Positions 35,892 to 44,200 of a DNA stretch of 64,000 nt are shown one piece after another. This stretch comes from Actinoplanes philippinensis (GTDB lineage Bacteria; Actinomycetota; Actinomycetes; Mycobacteriales; Micromonosporaceae). Within the stretch, counting starts at the first letter, position 1. Each line of letters starts with the position of its first letter. A model generated the notes under the pieces. The model was not told where the DNA came from. It made no database searches and worked only from the letters and a program-made list of their open reading frames with translations. The translations under genes were made by a program, and so were the position numbers. Location of the stretch: contig NZ_FONV01000005.1 in NCBI RefSeq assembly GCF_900113015.1, positions 62,001 to 126,000 on the forward strand. The letters are read 5' to 3'.

Positions 35892-36773
35892 GTGGCTTCC
35901 AGCAAGGACCGGCAGCGCAAGCTCGCGCGGGCCAAATTCGACCGGCAGCAGGCCCGCCGGGCCGAGCGTGAACGCCGCCGTCGCCGGATCACGGCGGGCG
36001 TCGGCGCGACCCTCGCGGTCCTGCTCATCGCCGCGGGCGGCGCCTGGATCGGTGGCGCCTTCGACGACGCGGACACCCCGGCCGACACCAGCGCGCTCGA
36101 CCAGTGCCTGTGGACACCGCTGAGCGTGGAGAGCAACGCCGACCTCAAGAACGTCGGCACCCCGCCGACCACCGGCCTGCCCGACTCCGGCACCGAGACC
36201 ATGACGATCACCACCGACAAGGGTGCCCCGATCGTGGTCGACGTCGACGTGACCGCGTCGAAGTGCGCCGCCGCCAGTTTCTCGTACCTGGCGGGCAAGC
36301 AGTTCTTCGACAACACCGAGTGCCACGAGCTCACCACCGAGGGCGCGCTGCGCTGCGGTGACCCGAGCGGCACCGGGCAGGGCGGGCCGACGTACAGCTA
36401 CTACGACGAGAACCCGCCGCTCGCCCCCACCCCGGAGCCGAGCGCCTCGGCGGCGCCCGCCACAGTGCTCTACCCCAAGGGCACCGTCGCCGTCCTCGGC
36501 AACCCCAAGGGCGTGAACGGCAGCCAGTTCCTGATCTTCCACAAGGACTTCGCCACCGCTGACCCGCAGTACTCGATCCTCGGCAAGGTCACCGGCGGCC
36601 TGGACACCCTCGCCGCCATCGCCAAGATCGAGACGGTGGAGAACAGCGCGGGCGACAAGGTCAAACCCAAGGACAAGATCACCATCAAGACACTGACCGT
36701 CGGTACGGCAGCCACCGGCACGGCGCCTTCCGCCGCCGCCAGCGCTGCTCCGTCGACAGGCGCCCAGTCGTGA
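35892..36773 (+). CDS. Membrane-anchored cyclophilin-like protein, probably inactive
   Basis: A 293-residue type II membrane protein: basic N-terminus (VASSKDRQRKLARAKFDRQQ), one helix (AGVGATLAVLLIAAGGAWIG), then a cyclophilin-like domain outside (APIVVDVDVTASKCAAASF, GSQFLIFHKDF, YSILGKVTGGLDTLAAIA). The segment that normally carries the catalytic Arg and Gln (HRxxxxFxxQGGD) reads CHELTTEGALRCGDP here, so both look replaced. Isomerase activity is therefore doubtful, though a binding role is possible. GTG 35892 is used because GGAAGGA precedes it and the protein then starts like its tandem neighbour. The second cyclophilin gene follows after 32 bp. Confidence 0.85.
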   Translation: MASSKDRQRKLARAKFDRQQARRAERERRRRRITAGVGATLAVLLIAAGGAWIGGAFDDADTPADTSALDQCLWTPLSVESNADLKNVGTPPTTGLPDSGTETMTITTDKGAPIVVDVDVTASKCAAASFSYLAGKQFFDNTECHELTTEGALRCGDPSGTGQGGPTYSYYDENPPLAPTPEPSASAAPATVLYPKGTVAVLGNPKGVNGSQFLIFHKDFATADPQYSILGKVTGGLDTLAAIAKIETVENSAGDKVKPKDKITIKTLTVGTAATGTAPSAAASAAPSTGAQS

Positions 36774-36805
36774 GCGAAGGTAGAGACAGCAGCATGGAGG
36801 AGACC

Positions 36806-37693
36806 GTGTCGTCGACGAAGGACCGGCAGCGCGCGGCGGCGCGGGCCCGCCTCGAGAAGGAGATGGCCGAGCGAGCCTCGTCCGCCCGGAAGCGCCGGCA
36901 GCGGCAGGCGATCATCGGCTCGGCCCTCGCGGTCGTGGTGATCGCCGGCGCCGCCTTCTTCATCGTCCAGGCGCTGAAGGACGACAAGGGCACCGAGACG
37001 ACCGCCTCCCCGGACCCGTCCGCCAGCACCGGCGCAGACCCCGCGGCGAACCTGCCCCCGGCCGGCCCCGGCACTGTCAACTGCGTCTGGACGCCGTCCG
37101 CCGCCGAGGGTGGCGGCGGCAAGGTCAAGGACGTCGGCCTCCCGCCGGTCAACGTGCCCAACACCGGCAAGACCACTCTGACCTTCGAGACCAACCTCGG
37201 CGCCATCTCGGCCGACATCGACCTGAGCAAGGCGCCGTGCACCGGCGCCAGCTTCAAGCACCTGGCCGAGAAGAAGTTCCTCGACAACACCAAGTGCCAC
37301 CGGCTGGTCAACAAGGACGGCTTCAAGGTCCTCCAGTGCGGCGACCCGTTCGCCACCGGTGCGGGCTACCGCGACACCGACGGCACCGGCGGGCCGAGCT
37401 ACACCATGGTCGAGGAGAACCTGCCGACCAACGCGGAGAAGCCGTACCCGGCGGGCTCGATCGCGATGGCCAACACCGGCCAGCCCGGCAGCACCGGCAG
37501 CCAGTTCTTCATCTGCTCCGAGGACACCGTGCTCCCGGCCAACTACACGCTCCTCGGCACCATCAACAAGGGCCTGGACATCGTCCGCAACGTGGTCAAG
37601 GCCGGCGACGACGGCGCCTTCGAACCCAACCCCGGCGGCGGCCGCCCGAAGACCGAGGTCGTCATCAAGACGATGACGCTCACCGCAGCCTGA
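36806..37693 (+). CDS. Membrane-anchored cyclophilin-type peptidyl-prolyl isomerase
   Basis: A 295-residue protein with a basic N-terminus, one transmembrane helix (AIIGSALAVVVIAGAAFFIV) and an extracytoplasmic cyclophilin domain that should speed folding of secreted proteins. It keeps the family features KCHRLVNKDGFKVLQCGDP (Arg and Gln present), GGPSYTMVEENLP, SIAMANTGQPGSTGSQFFI and YTLLGTINKGLDIV. GTG 36806 is set by GGAGGAG 3 nt upstream and by similarity to its neighbour. This is the ppiB counterpart that normally lies beside rel; here a 9.5-kb island separates them. Confidence 0.93.
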   Translation: MSSTKDRQRAAARARLEKEMAERASSARKRRQRQAIIGSALAVVVIAGAAFFIVQALKDDKGTETTASPDPSASTGADPAANLPPAGPGTVNCVWTPSAAEGGGGKVKDVGLPPVNVPNTGKTTLTFETNLGAISADIDLSKAPCTGASFKHLAEKKFLDNTKCHRLVNKDGFKVLQCGDPFATGAGYRDTDGTGGPSYTMVEENLPTNAEKPYPAGSIAMANTGQPGSTGSQFFICSEDTVLPANYTLLGTINKGLDIVRNVVKAGDDGAFEPNPGGGRPKTEVVIKTMTLTAA

Positions 37694-37708
37694 CGCTCAC
37701 GCACCCAG

Positions 37709-37750
37709 CCGGAAGGCCCGGGAGTCCGGAGGGACTCCCGGGCCTTCCGG
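37709..37750 (+). terminator. Strong terminator after the cyclophilin genes
   Basis: A 19-bp perfect stem (CCGGAAGGCCCGGGAGTCC and its complement) with a GGAG loop, 15 bp after the stop. It marks the left edge of the accessory island. Confidence 0.9.
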
Positions 37751-38885
37751 CATCTTCATCAAGATATTCAGGTACACCCCCTCGCGCTGGAGGCCAACGG
37801 CTGGACAGCGCGCCCGGGTGCCTTTCCGACAGACCATGAGCCGAGGGCCCGAGGCCCCGGCTGCGATCGCCGCTGATCACCGTGCAGCCGTTCAGCCCGC
37901 TTCCCATGGCCGCCTGATCCGCGGTGCACCACCGCGACGGGGTGCCCGCCCCCTTGGTGCGGCCAACCGCTGGAGGCAGCGGGCAGCAGGTCCAGTAGGA
38001 CGGACCGCAATCGCGCGCTCATCGGCAGAAATATTCTTCCAGCCTGCTGGAAGAATGGAACTCCCGCCCATCGGGCAGGCCGAATTGCGTTCTCACCCCC
38101 TGCGCGGGCGCCTCACTGTCCGGCTGTGCGGGCGCCCGTTGTCCGGTTTCGCCGCCGCGGGAACTGCCAGGGCCGCCAACGGCTGCCCCCTTCCCGGCCA
38201 CCGGGACCGCTCTGCCGACTCGTGATCAATGCCACAAAGCGACAATGACGGCACCCGGCACTGGACGCCTGACAGTGCCGGAAGTGACCACCGAAGGGCA
38301 TCTGACCTGCATCAATACCTGTAGCCTTCACCGCCGCCGGACTGGATGTGGAGCGGTGATCGACGGGCGTTGCAGAGAAAGCGGGGTTGCGCGGCACAAC
38401 GAGCCAACCGTATGTTACGACGGCATTAGCGGGAGTCCTTTCGTTAATGCATTTCAAATTAGCTCGGGGGAGCAGTGCTGAACGCTGTACAAGGGCATGC
38501 GATTCATATACGCGATAGTCCCTATAGCGTCCGCATCTTGGCGCTCGCGATTCGGCGAAGTTTCGATTAATGGCCACTCGGAGCGCGACCCACACGACGG
38601 CCTTCGGCAGGTTCGGCAAGGGCGCGAGTGCGCAACGATCTGCCGCGGCGGATGCGGGCTTCATTATCGGCCGACGCGCCGATCTCGGCCACCTCCACCA
38701 TGACTTGCTGAATATTTTTCGCCGGCTGCGCTTTCGGTCCGTTGCCGATGACGACCAGTCGGCTGTTCCGTAATCACGCTTCACGGCTCCACCGATCTCA
38801 GGGCGACCCTGATCCAGCGCTACACATGGCGCGGAACAGGCTCACTCCTTAATGAATCTCGTACCCGAAGATGGGGAGCAATGTG
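37751..38885. other. Gene-poor 1.1-kb left part of the island
   Basis: No ORF here has convincing codon use. The right half (about 38380-38870) is clearly more AT-rich than the backbone, suggesting acquired or decayed DNA. A short GTG frame at 38475, behind GGGGGAG, gives 32 residues. Its TAA overlaps an ATG (38570) that opens a 67-residue frame; they could be coupled small genes or debris. A minus-strand frame of 84 codons (38022 down to 37768) follows a 24-bp palindrome. The promoter of the protease-like gene must lie near 38800-38880. Confidence 0.55.
38033..38056. promoter_or_regulatory. 24-bp palindrome in the gene-poor island segment
   Basis: ATTCTTCCAGC and GCTGGAAGAAT separated by CT. 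A perfect, AT-rich inverted repeat in GC-rich DNA, ending 11 bp from a minus-strand ATG at 38022. It could be an operator or a remnant of a mobile-element end. Confidence 0.5.
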
Positions 38886-40283
38886 GTGAGACGCAACAAA
38901 AAATCTCTGCTGGCCGTGGTGACCGCCGGGGCGGTGGCGGTCACCAATCCTTGGGCCGGTGTTCCGGCACAGGCGGCCGGTGCGACGGCGGCCAGCGACT
39001 ATGATTTCGTCGCCAAGATTGAAGTGGGTGTGCCGGGCGCTTCGGACGCTCGTGGGTGCAGCGGCGCACTCGTTCGGGCGGAATGGGTTCTGACGTCAGC
39101 CGCGTGTTTCGCCCGCAATGGTGTTCCCCTTGCCAACGACGTACCCCCGCTGACCACCACGATCACTGTCGGGCGCCCCGATCTGACCACAGGCACCGGT
39201 CAGGTCCTGACTGCCACGCGGGTCGTGTCACGTTCTGATCGGGACGTCGCTCTCGTGCGGTTGAACAGAGCCGTCACGGGCTTGACGCCCATCGTTCTCG
39301 GGGACACCGCCCCCGCGGTCGGCGAGGTGTGGCGGATCGCGGGATACGGACGTACCCGGTCTGAGTGGATTCCCACCCACCAGCACGCGGGTGATGTCAC
39401 TGTCGAGTCGGCGGCGAGCGCCCCCTCGGTACGGCTCACCAACACGCGCGACGTGACAGTCTGCCGTGGCGACAGCGGCGGACCGGTATTCCGCGAGGCC
39501 AACGGTCGTCAGCTGCTGATGGGGGTCGCCACCAGCAGTGGGCAAGCCGGATGCCTCGGGGCCGGAGAGGACGCGCCGACCGGTGTCGTCAGCACCCGGG
39601 TGGATGACCTCAACGATTGGATCGACGCATCCACCAGTACTCCTCTGCGGCCGAGGATCGATTTCAACAACGACGGCAATGCTGATATCGCCGGCCACAA
39701 CGCCAACGACGACATGCTCCTCTTCGCCGGCGACGGCAAAGGCAAACTCCGAGACGCCGGGCTCATGTGGCCCAGCGGCGGACAATGGCGCGGATTCCAC
39801 GCCATCACCGCAGGCGACTTCAACAACGACGGCAACACCGACATCGCCGGCCACAACGCCAACGACGACATGCTCCTCTTCGCCGGCGACGGCAAAGGCA
39901 AACTCCGAGACGCCGGGCTCATGTGGCCCAGCGGCGGACAATGGCGCGGATTCCACGCCATCACCGCAGGCGACTTCAACAACGACGGCAACACCGACAT
40001 CGCCGGCCACAACGCCAACGACGACATGCTCCTCTTCGCCGGCGACGGCAAAGGCAAACTCCGAGACGCCGGATTGATGTGGCCCAGCGGCGGACAATGG
40101 CGCGGATTCCACGCCATCACCGCAGGCGACTTCAACAACGACGGCAACACCGACATCGCCGGCCACAACGCCAACGACGACATGCTCCTCTTCGCCGGCG
40201 ACGGCAAAGGCAAACTCCGAGACGCCGGATTGATGTGGCCCAGCGGCGGACAATGGCGCGGATTCCACGCCATCAGCTCCTGA
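38886..40283 (+). CDS. Secreted trypsin-like pseudoprotease with four FG-GAP-type repeats
   Basis: A secreted 465-residue protein with signal peptide (KKSLLAVVTAGAVAVTNPWA, cut near AQAAG). The S1 trypsin-fold domain (about 38-250) has RGCSGALVRAEWVLTSAACF, DRDVALVRLNRAV and VCRGDSGGPVF. Asp120 and nucleophile Ser197 are present, but the His-containing TAAHC motif reads TSAAC with Ala73, so the triad is incomplete. Four 52-residue units then run to the C-terminus, each with a calcium-loop-like DFNNDGNTDIAG and WPSGGQWRGFHAI. GTG 38886 is chosen for spacing from GGGGAG; ATG 38871 and GTG 38883 are alternatives. A binding or scaffolding role is more likely than proteolysis. Confidence 0.88.
   Translation: MRRNKKSLLAVVTAGAVAVTNPWAGVPAQAAGATAASDYDFVAKIEVGVPGASDARGCSGALVRAEWVLTSAACFARNGVPLANDVPPLTTTITVGRPDLTTGTGQVLTATRVVSRSDRDVALVRLNRAVTGLTPIVLGDTAPAVGEVWRIAGYGRTRSEWIPTHQHAGDVTVESAASAPSVRLTNTRDVTVCRGDSGGPVFREANGRQLLMGVATSSGQAGCLGAGEDAPTGVVSTRVDDLNDWIDASTSTPLRPRIDFNNDGNADIAGHNANDDMLLFAGDGKGKLRDAGLMWPSGGQWRGFHAITAGDFNNDGNTDIAGHNANDDMLLFAGDGKGKLRDAGLMWPSGGQWRGFHAITAGDFNNDGNTDIAGHNANDDMLLFAGDGKGKLRDAGLMWPSGGQWRGFHAITAGDFNNDGNTDIAGHNANDDMLLFAGDGKGKLRDAGLMWPSGGQWRGFHAISS
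39661..40283 (+). repeat. Four tandem 156-bp coding repeats
   Basis: Units start at 39661, 39817, 39973 and 40129 (the last lacks its final codon). They are near-identical in DNA. Unit 1 differs at its start, and units 1-2 differ from 3-4 at the codons before ATGTGG (GGGCTC against GGATTG). Such identity implies recent duplication or gene conversion, and the copy number may vary between strains. Confidence 0.93.
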
Positions 40284-40609
40284 ATTGTTTGTACCGGTCG
40301 CAAAGAGATCACGACGCCGTCGTGTAGGCGATGCCGGCCGGGACGTGCACCAGCGGCCGGACTCGCTGACAGAGGCGAACACCGATCCGAACCCGCCGGA
40401 GATTCTCCCTGTTCAAACGTCAAGCTGAGCTCCGGCGACGGGAGCAATCCGCTGGCCGGCCGTGACAGCGGCGCTCTGTCGTGGCTACGCATGAACGACT
40501 GACCGATCGGCGCGACGTCAGCGGGCGGGGCGCAAGGGCCGTGTGAAGCACTTCCAACCATTAAGGCATCGGTCGATGCCATAAGACAGCACAAGGGGCG
40601 ACAAATAGC
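40284..40609. other. Intergenic region before the secreted-protein/toxin operon
   Basis: 326 bp. A 7-bp stem (CCGGCCG 40334-40340 with CGGCCGG 40354-40360) may end the upstream transcript. A lower-GC stretch at 40540-40605 with AAGGGG upstream of the ATG at 40610 should hold the operon promoter and ribosome site. No ORF supported. Confidence 0.45.
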
Positions 40610-41206
40610 ATGAAGGCAATTCCTGGTTTCATCGCTGTAGGCGTGGCGATCACCGCGGTGATCGGTATCGGCGCGGCGGTCGCGTCAGCAGCCGAACCCA
40701 CCGGCGGCGACGTTCTCGGCTCGCTGGTGGAGAACTACTCGTATCCGGGGGTCCCGGCTGATCTGGCCCCGGTGCTGGCGGACCGCAAGGTCGAGTTGAC
40801 CAGTGGTGACGGGCACATCGTGCTCAACAGCGTGGTGAGGGTGGATGAGAACTGTCCCGCCCGGGTGGCGGGTGCGGGCCGCATCGTGGTCGTCGCCGGC
40901 CCGCAGCTCGATGGTCAGGCGTTGACACGCAGTGTGGTGGAGCCGGCGGACACCATCCAACTGTGCTTCGACGTGCTCGCCGCCAGTGGACAGCTGAGCC
41001 TGAAGGTGCCGGCGGTGTACGAGTTGGACGGCCGGACCGCGGCACCCGCCGGGCAGACCGTCAAATCCGTCGCGAAGATCCAGCCCGAGGGCGGGCAGGA
41101 GACCGTGGTGCCGCTGAGCTCCAAGAACACAATTCAGGTCGGCAAGGGCATCAACGAGGCCAATGCGGACGCCACCCTGCTCGAACTGGTCGTCACCGGT
41201 GCATAG
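40610..41206 (+). CDS. Secreted protein of unknown function, toxin-operon first gene
   Basis: A 198-residue exported protein. The signal peptide (MKAIPGFIAVGVAITAVIGI, hydrophobic core to about 27) has a likely cut after ASA. The mature part looks beta-rich (HIVLNSVVRVDENCPARV, GRIVVVAGPQLDGQALTRSV) with two Cys (NCPARV, QLCFDVLA) that could pair. No family recognised. Its stop is 7 bp before the start of the large toxin gene on the same strand, so they probably share a message. It might aid toxin export or surface attachment (inference). Confidence 0.8.
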   Translation: MKAIPGFIAVGVAITAVIGIGAAVASAAEPTGGDVLGSLVENYSYPGVPADLAPVLADRKVELTSGDGHIVLNSVVRVDENCPARVAGAGRIVVVAGPQLDGQALTRSVVEPADTIQLCFDVLAASGQLSLKVPAVYELDGRTAAPAGQTVKSVAKIQPEGGQETVVPLSSKNTIQVGKGINEANADATLLELVVTGA

Positions 41207-41213
41207 GCACGTG

Positions 41214-44200
41214 ATGACAGAGACGGCTCAGTCGCACCGGTTACGGCGGAGGACGCCGAGATGGGGAACAACCCGGGTGTCACCGCTGGATCGGTGGTCG
41301 TATCGGGCCGGGGTGGCGTTCGCCACCGTGCTCACGATCGGCGTTTCTTTCCTTGCCCCGCCGGCGGCCGCACATGCGGCGGACCCAGTACGGGATCCCG
41401 GCCTGGACCGGGCGAATGTTCTGAAGGTGTGGCAGGCCGCGGGGCCGATGGTGCAGGCCGCCGCCGAGCAGGCTCTGCTTGGCGGCGATGCCGAGATCGA
41501 AGCGTTCGTGACCGTCGGCTGGCAGGAGCCACAGAAGCTCGACCAACAAGCGGCCGTCCAGCAGATGATGGCGCAGGGCGGACCCACGGTGCGGGCCTTC
41601 GCCCAGCAAGCACTGGATGCTGCCGATCCGAACGCCGTCAAGACGTTCCTGGAGTCCGGCTGGGTCAGTGCGCAGAACACCGATCTGCGGCTACGGGTCA
41701 ATCAGATGATGGCCGCGGGCGGACCGTCGGTCAGAGCCGCCGCGCAGAAGGCTCTGGACGCGAAGACTCCAGAGGCTGGCTCGGAAGATTCCGACTACTC
41801 GGAAGATTCTGTTTCGAGTCCCCTGAAGAACTTTGTTGCCACTGGTTGGCAGGGTGCGTTCGAGACCGACCAGCGGATGCGGGTCAACCAGATCATGGCC
41901 GCGGGCGGACCGAAGGTGAAAGACGCGGCGCAAGCCGCGCTGGACGCTCACAACGTTGACGCCTACACCGAGTTCATCGGTTCGGGATGGGCGCTGGCCA
42001 CCGCACGGGACCAGGAAGCCGCCACCATCGCCGACCTCACCGGTTCAGCGATCGCCGCCGCGGAGCGCGCCACGCAGCGGGCTGACGCGGCCAAGGAGGC
42101 AGCAGAGCGGACCGCGGCCGCGACGGCGGGTGCGAAGGCGGCGGCGAAGACGGCTGCGGATCTGGCAGCATCCGCGCACGGCGACGCGAAGCTGGCGGCA
42201 AAGGCGGCACGACAGGCCGCGACCGCCGCGACCCGCGCTGCCGGCGCGGCCAGAGAGGCGATCGGCGCTGCCAACGCGGCCAGCGACGCCGCACGGTCGG
42301 CAGCTGCCGCCGCCTCGCGGGCCGCCGCCGCGGCGACAAGGGCCGGTGACGCTGCGGCTGACGCCTACCAGGCCGCCAGCGCCGCAGTGTCCAAAGCCGG
42401 CGACGCCAAGACCGCGCGCACGGCTGCGGAGAAGGCCCGTAACACGGCCGTGGACGCCAGTACTGCCGCCAAGGCCGCCGGGGACGCCGGCAACGCAGCG
42501 AAGTTCGCGGCGCAGCAGGCCACCGACGCGGCCAATGGCGCGGCGGTGGAAGCAACGAACGCGGCGAACGCCGCCGACCGGGCCGCTGACGCGTCCGGGG
42601 ACGCCTCGGCTGAAGCCCGGCGAGCGCATCAGCAGGCCGCGGTGGCGCGGGCGAACGCCTCTCGATCGCAGAAGGCCGCGCAAGCCTCGACACGTTTCGC
42701 GAATGTCGCCGCCGATGCCGCCGCGACCTCCGCCAAGGCCGCGTCGGCGGCCGCCGGCAAGGCGACAGCCGCAGCAACCGCAGCCGAAAAAGCCGCCGAC
42801 CGCGCTGCGGACGCCGGCGTCGATGCGAACCTGGCCACCCAACACGCTAACGCCGCCACCGACGCCGCAAATCAGGCAGTCGCGGCGGTCACCACCGCCC
42901 AGCAGGTGTACGAGGCTGCCCGCGAAGCCGACAACGCCCGTATTCAGCAGATCGGTGAGCAGGCCGATCAGGCCGCGGTGGCCGCCAAGGACGCCTTCAT
43001 CACCATGGCCGCGCAGAACAGCGCGGCCATGGAGGAAGTGGCCAAGCGCAGCGCAGCGACCAATCAGCTGATCGCTGAAGTCAACGCCCCTGATACACCA
43101 CAGGCAACTGTGCTGGCCGATACCCGCAGGATCGCACTCGACCTCGCGGTGTCCGGAGGGCCGTGGACCAAGCAGGCCGCGATCGCGGCGCTCGGCGCCG
43201 GCGACAACCTCGCGATCAACTTCGTCCGGGTGCAGCTGCCGCTCGCCGCGGCTCAGGACAACCGGGACAAGCTCGCCGCGATCGCCGACGCGGACATGGG
43301 TACCGGTAGCACCGCGATGAAAGCCGCCGCCGCCAAAGCGCTGGCTGGTAGCGACAACGACGTAGCAGCGTTCCTGCGTACCGGCGCCTATCCGCTGCAA
43401 CTGACGGAGCTGCGCCGAAAGGTCAACCAAGCGATGGCCGCTGCGGTCTCCGCCGGCAATCAGACCGTCGTCGATCTTGCTCAGATCGCATTGGACGACG
43501 GCAGCCTCTCCGCGATGACCGCCTTCCTCAATAAGGGCCAAGACGCCGCGCTCGCCACCGACGAACGGATGAAGGTCAACCGGATCCTCGCCGCAGCCGG
43601 TGAGAACACCAAACTCCAGGTGCTTGCCCAGGCCGCGCTGGACGGCCCACGCGCGATGCAACACCAGTTCCTGACCCTCGACCAGTACACAGCCGCGCAG
43701 GACGACGAGGCGGCCGCCCAGCACGCGGCGGAAATGGCGGCGCTGATCTCGCACGCCCAGCAGATCGTCCAACTCGGCGTGCAGAAAGCCAACACCGCAC
43801 AGAAGCTTGCGGCCACGGCCCGTGGCGACGCGAAAGCCGCCGGCGTCTACGCTCAGCAGGCCAACACCGCCGCCGGCAACGCAGCCAGCGAGGCGCTGAA
43901 AGCGCAGGCATCCGCGCAGAAGGCGCAAGCATCCGCCGACCGGGCCGCCGCCTCCGCCAAATCTGCCCGCGACGCCGCGCAGCGCGCCGCCGCGTCGGCG
44001 CACGACGCGGAACGCTCGGCCATGTGGGCGGACCAATCCGCCCGCCGAGCCGCCGCGTCAGCCCGCAGCGCCCAGGCCGACGCCAACCGCGCCCACAACG
44101 CTGCCGTCGCCGCCGGCAAGGACGCTCAAGCCGCGGTCAACGCCGCGAACGAGGCGATCAACGCCGCGAACGCGAAAGCCACGGCCGAACAGGAAGCCGC

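Noticed and set aside
38113..38784. A 223-codon minus-strand frame in the island
   Set aside because: Amino-acid composition is random-like and it lacks a ribosome site and family match; kept only as part of the gene-poor segment.
39661..40283. Regular repeats considered as a CRISPR array
   Set aside because: The 156-bp units are in-frame coding repeats without spacers.
42045..44036. A 663-codon frame opposite the toxin gene
   Set aside because: Its Gly/Arg-rich sequence is the complement of Ala-rich toxin codons, with no domain or ribosome site.
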